Source of the DNA: Diphasiastrum complanatum
Taxonomy: Eukaryota; Streptophyta; Lycopodiopsida; Lycopodiales; Lycopodiaceae
Direction: 5' to 3'
DNA: 64,000 bases
Assembly: GCA_029204225.1 (NCBI GenBank)
Contig: CM055109.1
Coordinates: forward strand, 33,458,099 to 33,522,098
Under the pieces are notes generated by a model that was not told the origin of the DNA, searched no databases, and saw only the letters and a list, made by a program, of their open reading frames with translations. Positions 9,749 through 20,198 of this stretch are shown piece by piece (within the stretch, counting starts at the first letter, position 1; each line of letters starts with the position of its first letter). Position numbers and translations under genes: made by a program.

Positions 9749-12700
9749 ATGGCAACCTCAATTGGAGTCATGTTGGAAGCCAATGATAGGCTTACCTCAA
9801 GTAACTATTCATTATGGAAAGTGAGGATGGAGTCACTTCTTGAGATGAATGATGTTTTGGATATTGTTGTAGGTTTGGAGGAGAGACCAGCAACACAACA
9901 AGATCAATTGAGGTATGACAAGAGGGCCAAGAAGGCTCTACACATGATAAAGATGAATGTTACCAATGAACTTCTCAAGGAAGTTGGTAAGTGCACATCA
10001 TCTTTGGAAGCTTGGAATTCATTGAAGAAGCTTTATGAATCCAAGTCTACTTCTAGAGTGTTGACTCTAAGAAGGAAACTCTTTTCTTGTTTGAAAAAGA
10101 ATGAAGAAAGTCCAAGTACTTTTGTTTTGAGAATGAAAGCATTGAATGATGAGCTAGCTTGCATAGATGAAAGCATTAAGGAAGGAGAGCTTATTCAAGT
10201 GATTCTTAATGGCTTGTTGGATGCTCATGCTAACATTGTTCAAAGTATTGCTATTCAAAAGACTTTGCCAAGTTTGATGGATCTTCAAGAGATCCTGTTC
10301 AATGAGGAATATAGGCTTCAAGCAAGAGGTGGATCTACATCGACACTTCAAGAGGATGCTATGTTCACAAAGGGCAAATTCAAGGGCAAAACCAAAAGCA
10401 AGTGGTCTAAAGGGCAAGATCAAGTGAATGCTTCTTCAAGTGGCAAAAAGAAGGACAGATCAAAGCTCAAGTGCTTCTATTGTGGCATCAAAGGAGACTT
10501 TGCAAGTGAGTGCTACAAGAAGAAGAGAGATCAAGGAGACAAGCAAGGTAATCTTACTGTTGATGAGGATGGTTTGGATGTGCAAGATGCAAATGATGAT
10601 GCTTTTGTGATGTCTTCATGTATTCTTGCTAATGATGGAGATCTAGATCCTTGGTGGATTGATAGTGCAAGTTCACACATGACCTTTCACAAAGAATACT
10701 TCACTTCTTTGTTGGCATCTGGAGATGACAAGAGGGTGATCTACACGGCCATTGATGGTGAGTGTGCAATCAAAGGGATTGGCACAATTCCTATTTCTCT
10801 CTCTACAAATAGGAATGTTCATTTGGAGGATGTCTTGTTTATTCCATCTATTACCAAGAATTTGCTTAGTGTGAGTCAAATGCCAAGTAAGGGCCTCAAG
10901 GTGAAGTTTGATGGAGATGCTTGTTTGATCAAAAGGAAGGATGTCTTGATTGGAAAAGGTAAAAGGCAAGGGAAGTTGCTCAAACTTGATGCTTGTGTTA
11001 TTGCTAACCAAGTTGGATGTGTTGAAAGGGAGAAAATTTCTATTCAAGAGGTTTGGCACAAAAGGATGGGACACCTCAACTTCAAGTCATTGGAGGTAAT
11101 GGCAAGGAAGAAGGCTGTAATTGGTCTTCCAAGTTCCTTGAGTAATGACAAGCATGTTTGTGAGTCTTGTGCTTTGTCCAAGTCACATAGACTACCTTAT
11201 ACTAGATCTATTTCTAGATCTACAAAGCCTTTTCAACTTGTACATTCAGATATTCATGGATTTACTACAATTAGCAATAGTGGAGCTAAGATGTATGTAA
11301 CATTCATTGATGATTTTAGTAGATTTTGTTGGATCTATCTACTAAAGAGCAAGGATGAAGTGTATGATGTCTTTGTCAAGTTCAAGAATGCAAGGGAGAA
11401 CCAATTCTCCACAAAGATCAAGTGCTTGAGAGGTGACAATGATGGTGAGTACATATCTAACAAGTTCAAGGCCTTTTGTGATGAGCATGGGATCAAGAGG
11501 GAGTATACAACATCAAGGACCCCACAACAAAATGGAGTGGCTGAAAGGAAGAATAGAACTTTATGTGAAAGTGGTAAATCTATGAGGTTAAGTGCTAATC
11601 TTGACAAACCATTTTGGGATCAAGCTTTGTTGTGTGCCAATTTCTTGTGCAATAGGTGGTCGAGTGCTATTTTGGATGGAAGGACACCTTTTGAGATGCT
11701 ATTCAAGAGGAGGCCGAGTGTCAACTTTCTAAGAACCTTTGGATGCACATGCTATGTCAACATTACTCTTGATGATAGGACCAAGGAGGATCCATCTTCA
11801 AGAAGAGGTATTTTTGTTGGATATAGTGAGGTGAGTAAAACCTACAAGGTTTACATTCCTTCTACTAACAGAGTGATTGTTGGTAGAGATGTCATTTTTG
11901 ATGAGGGAAACATTCCAAAGGTGTATTCAAGCATGATTGATGGTAAAGTAGATGGATCTAACATTCTTGATGTTGATGAGAAGGATCCTACTTTGGATGG
12001 TGGTGATGATGGACCTTCATCAAGTCAAAAGCCAAAGAGAACATCGAGAGAAAGACAAGTACCTTCAAGGCTCACATATGATCAAAAGGGTAAGCAAGTA
12101 GTTTCTGGAAATTATGTTGTTTTCCTAACCTCTTTGGATGATCCTACAAGTGTAGATCAAGCAAGGAAAGAAGAGGAGTGGATCCAAGCAATGGATCTTG
12201 AGTATCAAGCTCTTATGAAGAGTGAAACATCTTTTGGAGGATCTTCTTGTGTACATGGAACTATGCAAGTGGATGGATGTTATCTTGCTGTGAAATCAAG
12301 TAATGGATCTGGAAAACAAATTTTGTTCAATGACTTTGATGTTCAAGTTGAAGATCAAGAGGTTGATCTCAAAGCACTTCAACTAGTCAAAAGGGAAGTT
12401 GGCAATTTGGAGCTAGTCAAGAGCATCAAAGGAGAGGTAATTGGCAAAGGTGTTATGGATCTATTTTTGCAGCATATTGAAGACTCAAGTAAGGTCAAAG
12501 GAGCAGCAAGAAAGTGTTGTTCAAGTTTACTTTACTTGTTCTATCTCATGTTTGAGCAATTTCATGTGGATGTGTGCAAATTGTCAAGATATGGTAAAAC
12601 TAGCTACATTGGTGAGCATTGTTTTGATGTTGGATTTGTACTAGAATTTTTGGCTGATTTTGCTGATAGAAATGAAGTTATTGGAGGTTCATTATGTCAC

Positions 12701-12877
12701 TCATCCATGGCAAATTTCTCAAGTGTTGAGCTACTTAGTGCCAATACTTGGAGATTGTCAATTTTTGGTGAATTCATGGTCATTTTCTTGTGTCAAGTAG
12801 ATCTTGAAGATGGACTAGTGCAAACTACTTGGTTTATGGAGTCATGTGGTGCTGGATTTGCATCATTAATGTACTAA
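9749..12877 (+). CDS. Copia-1 gag-protease-integrase polyprotein fused to unrelated C-terminal sequence
   Basis: A 1042-residue frame. Order: gag of the UBN2 type (about 1-215), zinc knuckle at C242, C245, C255 in which the histidine is replaced by Asp250, protease at D305 where the active site reads DSASSH instead of DSGASSH, GAG-pre-integrase/zinc region from H437 (WHKRMGH), and integrase catalytic residues D501, D563 and E599 (spacing 61 and 35, as in Copia). About residue 826 onward (after MDLEYQALMK) the protein no longer matches the expected Copia linker and reverse transcriptase; some 215 residues of unfamiliar, partly hydrophobic sequence follow to the stop. The gag and integrase would act in particle assembly and integration. 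Loss of the zinc-knuckle histidine and the protease glycine implies a defective product. Confidence 0.85.
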   Translation: MATSIGVMLEANDRLTSSNYSLWKVRMESLLEMNDVLDIVVGLEERPATQQDQLRYDKRAKKALHMIKMNVTNELLKEVGKCTSSLEAWNSLKKLYESKSTSRVLTLRRKLFSCLKKNEESPSTFVLRMKALNDELACIDESIKEGELIQVILNGLLDAHANIVQSIAIQKTLPSLMDLQEILFNEEYRLQARGGSTSTLQEDAMFTKGKFKGKTKSKWSKGQDQVNASSSGKKKDRSKLKCFYCGIKGDFASECYKKKRDQGDKQGNLTVDEDGLDVQDANDDAFVMSSCILANDGDLDPWWIDSASSHMTFHKEYFTSLLASGDDKRVIYTAIDGECAIKGIGTIPISLSTNRNVHLEDVLFIPSITKNLLSVSQMPSKGLKVKFDGDACLIKRKDVLIGKGKRQGKLLKLDACVIANQVGCVEREKISIQEVWHKRMGHLNFKSLEVMARKKAVIGLPSSLSNDKHVCESCALSKSHRLPYTRSISRSTKPFQLVHSDIHGFTTISNSGAKMYVTFIDDFSRFCWIYLLKSKDEVYDVFVKFKNARENQFSTKIKCLRGDNDGEYISNKFKAFCDEHGIKREYTTSRTPQQNGVAERKNRTLCESGKSMRLSANLDKPFWDQALLCANFLCNRWSSAILDGRTPFEMLFKRRPSVNFLRTFGCTCYVNITLDDRTKEDPSSRRGIFVGYSEVSKTYKVYIPSTNRVIVGRDVIFDEGNIPKVYSSMIDGKVDGSNILDVDEKDPTLDGGDDGPSSSQKPKRTSRERQVPSRLTYDQKGKQVVSGNYVVFLTSLDDPTSVDQARKEEEWIQAMDLEYQALMKSETSFGGSSCVHGTMQVDGCYLAVKSSNGSGKQILFNDFDVQVEDQEVDLKALQLVKREVGNLELVKSIKGEVIGKGVMDLFLQHIEDSSKVKGAARKCCSSLLYLFYLMFEQFHVDVCKLSRYGKTSYIGEHCFDVGFVLEFLADFADRNEVIGGSLCHSSMANFSSVELLSANTWRLSIFGEFMVIFLCQVDLEDGLVQTTWFMESCGAGFASLMY

Positions 12878-13299
12878 CCTACTCATGGATTTCCAATGTT
12901 TGATGGTTTCTTGTGGCAAGATGAAGATGGAGGCTCATTCATGGAGTATCATGGTGGATACAAGGCAACAAAGGACAAAGGAGGAGAAGACATGCAAGCA
13001 AAAGTTGATCACTCACATTTATTGTTTGTTTGCTGTATTTTTCCAGAGAGTTCAGAGTTGGAAGCATGGTGGAATCATTTCATTTACATTCTATTTGATT
13101 CTTCATGTTCTAGTCACATTTTTACATGTAAAATTGATGTAAGAAATAGTGAAGCATCCCAAGTGGACACTATTTTCTATATCAATTATGGTTGTCTCTA
13201 TTTTGAGCATTACATGATCATTGAAAGGAGATCTATTCTTAGGAAGAAGATCATTCTTATGATGGATCAAAGTTCTATTGGCAAAAACTACGCTAGGAG
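12230..13299 (+). other. Foreign segment occupying the reverse-transcriptase position of Copia-1
   Basis: About 1.07 kb between the last integrase-linker residues and the RNase H remnant. It has no YVDD box, no KWVFK/KARLVA start and no LDVKNAF motif in any frame I read. The first 650 bp stay open in the gag-pol frame; another open stretch covers 12896-13327. The length is close to that of the missing reverse transcriptase. Origin unknown: captured host or transposon sequence, or extreme divergence. Confidence 0.6.
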
Positions 13300-13884
13300 C
13301 ATTGGAAGCCAGGAAAGCGAGTTTTGAGGTACATCATTAGAACTCAAGATTTTGGCATATTTTATGAGGGATTATCACCTAATCTTTTTGGATTTTCAGA
13401 TTCGGACTATGCTGGAGATGTAATGGATAGGAAATCCATTAGTTCTTATTGTATTTTCATAGGTGATGGAGCTATATCATGAATGTCAAAGAAACAAGCC
13501 ACTATCTCATTGTCATCTAGTGAGGCCGAGTACAAAGCTCTTACACATTGCACAAAGGAGATGGTATGGATCAAGAGGATGATCAAGGATCTTCACTTGC
13601 TGGAATTTTCAGAGAGCCCAATCATCTTTTGTGACAATCAATCAGCCCAAAGAATGGCATCCAATCCTATCTTTCATGCTAGGAGCAAGCATATTGAGAT
13701 ACAATATCATTTAGTGAGGGAGTAAGTCATTGCAAAGGAGGTGGAGCTTCAACATGTGTCTTCAAGGGAATGTGTAGCTGATATCTTCACCAAAGCATTG
13801 GGAAAAGACTTGTTCATGAAGCATAGGACTTCACTTGGAGTATTATCAAAGTCTTTGCTAAAACTAGTTGAAGAGGGAGTGTGA
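13300..13884 (+). pseudogene. Copia-1 RNase H remnant
   Basis: Begins HWKPGKRVLRYIIRTQDFGI, then FSDSDYAGD (first catalytic Asp), an in-frame TGA before MSKKQATISLSSSEAEY (catalytic Glu in SEAEY), then CDNQSA (Asp) and HARSKHIEIQYHLVRE, another stop at about 13723, and the end domain ADIFTKAL. The frame ends in the polypurine tract. Two internal stops make it a pseudogene. Confidence 0.85.
13870..13879 (+). promoter_or_regulatory. Copia-1 polypurine tract
   Basis: GAAGAGGGAG directly precedes the 3' LTR, the expected priming site for plus-strand synthesis. Confidence 0.8.
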
Positions 13885-14529
13885 AAGATTCAACTAGTTT
13901 CATCACATTTTGCAATATTTTCATATTTGGCATATTGAGGCCAAAACTTGTTTTAGACTTAGAGGTTGACTTTTCAAAGTTCATTAGTCTAAATTTTATT
14001 TGAATAAACACTTTTTGAAAGTGTGGGAAAGATAGAATGCGAGTTTGAGTAGATTCAATTTGAATAAGTTGGGTACATTGAATCTAGACCCAAAATTGGT
14101 AGGGTTAGCATTTTGGTGGGAAAGCCAAGTGGCCAAATAGGGTTTGGACCTGCTATAAAAGGATGTAACTCGTGAAGAGAGTCATCTTCTCTCTTCTCTA
14201 TCTCATTTCATGCTTATACATGGTTCTCTTGGATTCTACTATCCATTGGTGCACTATCTTGGTGATTGCTTGCAATTATATGTGTAGAATGATCTATATT
14301 TGTTATTTTTGGATCCACACGTGTGAAATATAGTAGCTTGCTGGTGTGGTACGGACAACAATAGTACATAATCATTTCATTCAAGTTTGATCAAGTTCTA
14401 TTAGTGTTTGCATCTCAAATTGTGTGTAGATGCTGATGTTTCTACATTGGTGAAATTGGTAGTGTATTTCTCTTTCTAACCAAAGATCATTCAAGTAGAT
14501 TGGATCTTAAGTATCTGAAATCTTTCACA
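13880..14529 (+). repeat. Copia-1 3' LTR
   Basis: Same termini as the 5' LTR, one base longer overall, followed by the target duplication ACGTT at 14530-14534. Confidence 0.93.
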
Positions 14530-14534
14530 ACGTT

Positions 14535-15245
14535 CACCATTAGAAGAAATGTACATAAGATGACTTGATCTTCCATACATAGTGAGCACATTGTTGCAAT
14601 ACATGTCAAATCCATGACTATCAGTTAATAATTGTGTTCATCATGTATGCCATGATCTACAGATGACCTAATCTTGCATACATAGTGAGCACATTGTTGC
14701 AATACATGTCGAATCCATGACTACCACATCAGAATGTTCTACAAAGAGCATTTGATGTACATAATAACCACAAAGCACTATGCTTTGTATTATGATAGAT
14801 ATTCCAAGGATGCACTTGCTCTAAATGCCTATTCAGACTTAGAATGGGCTGGAGAAGTGGATACTAGAAAATCCACCTTTGTCTACCTATGCTTTCTTGT
14901 AAGAGGACCACATTTTCTTGTCCGTTACCGAGTTCGAATATGTTGCATCCACCTGTATAATAAAGGACATTATTTGGCTTTGATGATTACTCCAAGATTT
15001 GAAATCTCAACAGATTAGACCAACAATACTCCATTGTGACAATCAAAACTACTTTGTTTTTCCTCTCAAACCACGAACTCATTGAACACATTGAAGTTAA
15101 ATTTCATTTTATGAGAGAGAGTTTAGAAGAAGGATGTCGAATTATGTTACTATCATATCAATAACATGTTGGCTGATATTACAACAAAGCCTTTGCCAAA
15201 GGGTAAACACATTACCCTAGTTAGTATGTTACTTGGGTGGTTTGT
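14535..15245 (+). pseudogene. Copia-2 pol remnant, 3' part (integrase then RNase H)
   Basis: Resumes the integrase interrupted by Copia-1, then jumps to RNase H: AYSDLEWAGEVDTRKSTF (first catalytic Asp) at 14830-14885 and NNMLADITTKPLPKGKH near 15160-15210. Reverse transcriptase is absent. A 59-bp direct repeat (TACATAGTGAGCACATTG) occurs twice with 102-bp spacing at 14562-14620 and 14664-14722. The end abuts an inverted Gypsy fragment at about 15229. Stops and shifts throughout. Confidence 0.7.
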
Positions 15246-15513
15246 TTCTCAACTCATAATCGAATTCTTCAAGAACAACAAGCCACTTGACAAGTCTATC
15301 GGGCGGGTGAAGTTTGTTCAACATGAGTTTAATAGCAGTGGTAGGAGCATAAATGACTACTTTCCGATGGATAAGATAGTGTCTAAACTTAGACATAGCA
15401 AAATGTACCGCTAGGCACACTCTTTCTCCATAACGAGGTTCACGACCCTCGTACTGTTCAATTAGCAGCAACGATGTTTCCTTGGAAGTAGACTCTTCAG
15501 AATCACTGGACAC
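15229..15513 (-). pseudogene. Gypsy RNase H segment joined to protease linker
   Basis: Residues from about EPRYGERVCLAVHFAMSKF onward (with FRHYLIHRKVVIYAP and LVKWLVVLEEFDYEL) match the Ty3/Gypsy RNase H-like region in which reverse transcriptase normally precedes. Here it is preceded only by an acidic Ser/Glu linker continuing from the protease. The frame is open for 94 codons and then runs into plus-strand Copia-2 sequence. Confidence 0.7.
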
Positions 15514-15561
15514 GGAATCTTCACCCTCTCCATATGTATCAGGAATCTCCGCCCTTTCGCT

Positions 15562-15925
15562 CTAAGGCAAATTCGGATATGGATTCACAACCACTCTTTT
15601 CTTTCCATGACCAAAAATCAAATGACCACTAGGAATATCAACTAAATAGTCGGTCTTCCTAAGCCACGGTCGACCTAATAGCATAGCATATGCTTCCCTA
15701 CCGGCCTGCATACGCACAACGTAAAAGTCAACTTTGGCAACTTTCCCAACCGCACTCACAGACAACCCACTCAGTATACCTTCAGCTTTCAACCTCGAGT
15801 TGTCAGCTAGCTTCAGGGTCAAGTTCCCACCATCAACTAAATCCAAATTCAATCTCTCACACAAATTAGCATTCATAACATTTACTGCAGCTCCAGCATC
15901 GACTATAACATCGGCAATCAGCAGC
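15562..15925 (-). pseudogene. Gypsy retropepsin-like protease
   Basis: The active site reads VDAGAAVNVMN (D-A-G-A in place of D-S/T-G-A) near 15870-15910. It is followed by LADNSRLKAEGIL and the flap/C-terminal hallmark AMLLGRPWLRKTDYLVD. The frame 15562-15876 is open for 104 codons; the catalytic residues lie just upstream in the same frame, with a stop nearby. It would process the Gypsy polyprotein. Confidence 0.75.
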
Positions 15926-16030
15926 CATTAACAATAGCATCGACTTTGGGACAGCTCTTTTCTAATCCATTGCTTGATACTTGATCTACTTCCACCACAA
16001 TAGGCTTATGCCCATCAAGCCATCAAATTC

Positions 16031-17356
16031 TTAACACTTCTCTAAGCTCTTTATTGTCGGGGATTTTTGCAGCAACTGGAGTAAGCTGATATCTACTTTG
16101 GTCTTATACAAATGGTCCGCTAACTTGAATGGTTTATAAGACTCTAATGCCGCTCTCCTTCTCCAGCCCTTTTTTTTAGACCTAATCGGGACATCCAGAC
16201 GCTTCTTAGTGGTCTTCGTCGGATCATTAATAACGTCTTTCACAACTTGGTTCTCTATCACAGGCTCATTAGCTATAGTTGGTAATCTATCATTGGGAAC
16301 ATGCTTCCCTTTATTTAGAGCAGTTGTTTTTTGCGCTCTAGTCATCACTAAACATTTAGGTTGCGCCTCTTCAAGTACAACGTCGATTAGGCACATAGGT
16401 CGTCCCTCATTGGAGTCGCCATGCTGGAGAATTTGAATTGGCTCAACAGAGTCCTTCGAAGGTCCAACAACTCTATGGTTTTCAGGGCCAGGTTGATTGG
16501 ATTGTTCATTTGAAGCTTTAACTTTCATGTAGCAACGATCATTAGTATGGCCTTTCCTCCCACAGATAGTACATTTAAGGTTGGGGCAATCTCTTATTAG
16601 ATGATCACCCTTACAGATTCGGCAAGATAACTCTTTTGGTTGATCAAATTGTCTCTCACTGATAAAATTTCGTTGCCTCTTGAGGAAATTGACATCAAGG
16701 GCTAGGGACTTTATATTTTCAAACATTACATCCATGTAATTCTTTATCATATCATAAGGATTTGACAAAGATGATTCATATCCTCTCACCACATTTTAGT
16801 CAGATGCAGCAAATTTACCTACACTTGCGTTTTGGATGTCAACTTTTTGATTGCTAATAGACGGCTGAGGTAACTCTGCATTTCTAACAAAAGGAGAATG
16901 CGATACAGTTGTTTGAGTTGCAGCTGCATAAGGTACAACTTGAGGATAACCATTCATCCTTCCAGGGCCTCGTTGCTGTCCACCCCATGAATAAGACCTA
17001 GAGACATTGGCTAATGCCACCACCTCCTGGGTCGATATCATAGAATTTTCAATTTCTAGCGCCCTAGTGATTGTTTCTTCAATAGTTTTTGGAGCTGATT
17101 TCCTCACATCTACTTGAATAGCGTACTTCAATCCTTTTAAGTAAAGTGACACAATCCAATCTTTACGAGGGGCATTGGTTCCAAATTGTCTCACCAATTC
17201 CTTAGTTCTCCAATTATACTGAGACACTTTCTCCCACTCTTCATCTCTACAACCCGTAAGAGCATAGATCAAATGGTCTCTAGATTTCGGTATCTGAAAT
17301 TCTCCTAGGAATTTAGTAATAAAGGCACACATACTCAGTATAGAGTATGGTTCCAA
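16031..17356 (-). pseudogene. Gypsy gag with two zinc knuckles
   Basis: Two open frames, 16796-17356 and 16031-16792, are in phase and separated by a single in-frame TAA. The upstream part is capsid-like (EWEKVSQYNWRTKELVRQF, then DWIVSLYLKGLKYAIQVDVR and IEETITRALEIEN). The downstream part has CRICKGDHLIRDC and CTICGRKGHTNDRC, a tandem CCHC nucleocapsid, followed by a basic region (PIRSKKKGWRRRAAL). Intact but for the one stop, it is the best preserved Gypsy gag in the window. Confidence 0.8.
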
Positions 17357-17619
17357 ACGGTAATACCAATCATTGGCTCTCCCAAACTGAGTAACAACAT
17401 TTGGTGATCTTCGTCCATTATCCTATTAATCCAACAGGACTGGTAAAAGTCATTTACATGTTTCTCGGGATCTTCCTAAGAGGTAGCCTAATAAGAAGGC
17501 ATATCTTGGGTTAACGATTCAGGTTTGGTCACATTCGGACCAATGATTATGGCCTGAGCACCTCTTATAGCTTGGTTCGTCATTTGGTTTGGATTCAAAT
17601 TCTCCTCACTACTTTCGGG

Positions 17620-17760
17620 ACCACAAGACTCACAAATATGATTGATACTTTTTTTTAAGGAACTTGGAAGACCAATCACAACTCGCTTTCTAGCCATTGC
17701 CTCCCATGACTTGAAGTTGAGATGTCCCATCCTTTTCTGCCAAACCTCTTGAATGTCATG
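17620..17760 (-). pseudogene. Copia-1-family GAG-pre-integrase fragment
   Basis: IQEVWQKRMGHLNFKS and VVIGLPSSL plus ICESC align with residues from about 432 of the Copia-1 polyprotein. The first zinc ligand His is replaced by Gln. It is cut off after ICESC by Gypsy sequence. Confidence 0.75.
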
Positions 17761-18249
17761 TGCCAAATCCCAAACTAATAGCAATAACAATAATAATGAA
17801 GCTAAAATCAAGAAAAATACAAGATAAACATGATAGCATATCCATAGAATGATAAAAACATGGAGATTAGCATTGAATAACATTTTCTATGAAAAGAAGA
17901 TTATAGTCAATGATAATAGGAGCATGAGTTCATGTAGATAGGGCACATGAGACCTAGCAAAGGAGATCCCAATGGCTCACATTCACAAGGAGGAAGCAAG
18001 AAGCTCTCACTTGCAAATGAGCCAAAAGATTCACAAATTGATGTCTCTTGCCTGGTTATAGACAATGCTCTCACTTAACTAAACTTAACTATCTTGAGGG
18101 ATAGTTAGACCTCTATAAGTAATGTTTAGACTACATTGGGCCCTTATTGGCCTATTGTCTTTATTAATTACTTTGGAGGGCCGAAAGAGAGAACCGCCTC
18201 GTTCTTAAGACAAATAGCTCATTTTGGACCTACAAAGCTTACATTGGAT

Positions 18250-18877
18250 ATTATCTTGCATTTATAAGGGCAAAAGCAAAAGTAAGTGGTATAAAGGGAA
18301 AGATCATGGGGAGGCTTCTTCAAATGGCAAAAAGAAAGATAGATCAAAGCTCAGTTCTTCTATTGCGGCACCAAAGGACACTTTGCAAGTGAGTGCTACA
18401 AGAAGAAGAGAGATCAAAGAGACAAGCAAGGTAATCTTACCCTTGATGAGAATGGTTTGGATGTTCAAGATGCAAATGATGATGCATTTGTGATGTCTTC
18501 ATTTATGCTTGCTAATAATGGAGATCTAAATCCATGGTGGATTGATAGTGGAGCAAGTTCACACATGACTTTTCACAAAGAGTACTTCACTTCTTTTGTT
18601 GGCACATGGAGATCACAAGAGGTTGATCTATATGACCAATGATGGTGAGTGTGCAATCAAAGGGATTCACACAATTCCTATTTTTCTCTCTACAAATAGG
18701 AATGTTCATTTGGAGGATGTTTTGTTCATTCCATCTATTACAAAAAATTTACTTAGTGTGAGTCAAGTGCTAAGTAAAGGCCTCAAAGTTGAGTTTGATG
18801 CAAATTATTGTATGATCAAAACGAAGGATATATTGATTGCAAAAGGTAAAAGGCAAGCAAAGTTGTCTCCAACTTGA
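18250..18877 (+). pseudogene. Copia-1-family zinc knuckle and protease fragment
   Basis: Frameshifted gag end and protease. It keeps the sequences that Copia-1 has lost: the knuckle reads YCGTKGHFASEC with its histidine, and the protease active site reads WWIDSGASSHMT with its glycine. It continues through LEDVLFIPSITKNLLSVSQV to KGKRQAKL, then stops at the inversion junction. This shows that the Copia-1 lesions are secondary. Confidence 0.8.
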
Positions 18878-18879
18878 GA

Positions 18880-19470
18880 TGTTGATGAAGATCCACCTCT
18901 TGCTTGAAGCCTATATTCTTCATTGATCAAGATCTCTTGAAGATCAATCAAACTTTGCAAAGTCTTTTGAATGGCAAGACTTTGATAAATGCTACTATGA
19001 GCATCCAACAATCCATTAAGAATAACTTGAACAAGTTCTTCTTCCTTAATGCTCTCATCAATGCTAGCTAACTCATCATTTAATGCTTTCACTCTCAAAA
19101 TAAAAGTATTTTTCATTATTTTTCAAACAAGAAAAGATTTGCCTTCTCATAGTCAACACTCTGGAAGTATATTTGGATTCATAAAGCTTCTTCAATGAAT
19201 ACCAAGCATCCTTTGATGAAGCACTTTTACCAACTTCCTTGAGAAGCTCATTGATAATATTCATCATTAGCATGTGTAGAGCCCTTTTGGCCCTCTTGTC
19301 ATACCTCATTTAATCTTGTTGTGTTGATGGCCTCTGCTCCAACTCACAACAATATCCAAAAGATCATTCATCTCAAGAAGTGATTCCATCCTCACTTTTC
19401 ACAATGAATAATCACTTGAGATAAGTCTATCATTGGCTTCCAACATGACTCCAATTGAGGTTGCCATGTA
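18880..19470 (-). pseudogene. Copia-1-family gag N-terminus (UBN2-type)
   Basis: Starts MATSIGVMLEANDRL near 19470 and continues, with stops and shifts, through LRYDKRAKRALHML, LKKLYESKYTSRVLTMRR and ILINEEYRLQARGGSS. It matches Copia-1 residues 1-200. The untranslated leader of the family extends to about 19770. Confidence 0.8.
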
Positions 19471-20198
19471 GCAATGACTCTCTTTTAACCTGTTTCAAGG
19501 CACAAAGCACTTCTTTGAACAATAACAAATGTTTTCAAAAGGAAATCACATCAGATATGAAACTACTCAATTCTCTTATAGCACTTATACCAAGCAAATC
19601 AACACATAGAATAGTGAAATATTTATCAACCTATGATCTATCCTCAATATACTGACTCTTGCCACTTCCTTAGATTGAAACATAGTCAAATGAAGTTCAA
19701 TAGCCTCACAATCTAGAGATCCAATCAAAATTAGGGTTTTGACAAAATCACAAAAAATTGATTCATTAGAGGAGGTCCAAGCACCAAAAGGGTCATTTGT
19801 CAAAATGCTTTTGTTGACTATTCAACCATTTAGTGTACATGTGGCCCAATAAAGTTTTTACACTTATGCAATTATGTAACATAACTTGTCGGTCTAAAAA
19901 AAATTGGAGGTTTTCATAAATATTTGTGTACGTTTTTTATTCTCATTGGGCAGCGTCCGGACTTGTGATTTGATAATGCTTGCTGCCCGCAAAACTTCTA
20001 ACTGCCCAACTCTTAGAAGTTATGGCTAGTAGTAATATATACTGAGCAAACCATAGTTAAACAAACTTACGTGGTTTAAAGAGGCAAATTTGCAAGTCAT
20101 TGCAAAACATCATCTACAAGAACATCAACCATTAATCTAACGATGAGTAGAACAACAATAATTTTTTCCGAAATTTTCAATTTTTTTTTATAAAATTA

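Larger units (their letters stand above)
8500..14529 (+). mobile_element. Copia-1: structurally complete Ty1/Copia element lacking reverse transcriptase
   Basis: Two LTRs of about 650 bp (TGTGAAAGATT...AATCTTTCACA) flank an internal region with primer-binding site, gag-protease-integrase frame, RNase H remnant and polypurine tract. The 5-bp target duplication ACGTT at 8495-8499 and 14530-14534 proves insertion into the Copia-2 integrase. The LTRs differ at roughly 25 positions by eye (about 96% identical), so insertion is not very recent. Where reverse transcriptase should be, about 12230-13300, the sequence shows no reverse-transcriptase motifs. The element is therefore non-autonomous. Confidence 0.95.
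15225..17520 (-). mobile_element. Ty3/Gypsy element fragment without reverse transcriptase
   Basis: Minus-strand order is gag, two zinc knuckles, retropepsin, acidic linker, then directly RNase H; the reverse transcriptase normally found between protease and RNase H is missing. No LTRs found at either edge. The right edge meets a Copia-1-type fragment and the left edge meets Copia-2, so it is a piece inserted or ligated between two Copia relics. Confidence 0.8.
17500..19770. mobile_element. Scrambled Copia-1-family copy with internal inversion
   Basis: Three Copia-1-family blocks lie in mixed orientation: GAG-pre-integrase on minus (17620-17760), zinc knuckle plus protease on plus (18250-18877), and gag N-terminus with its leader on minus (18880-19770). 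Relative to Copia-1 order, the plus block is inverted. The junction at about 18878 is abrupt. No LTR is left. Confidence 0.75.

Noticed and set aside
10154-11607. Minus-strand frames of 89-133 codons within Copia-1
   Set aside because: Complement shadows of the gag-integrase frame.
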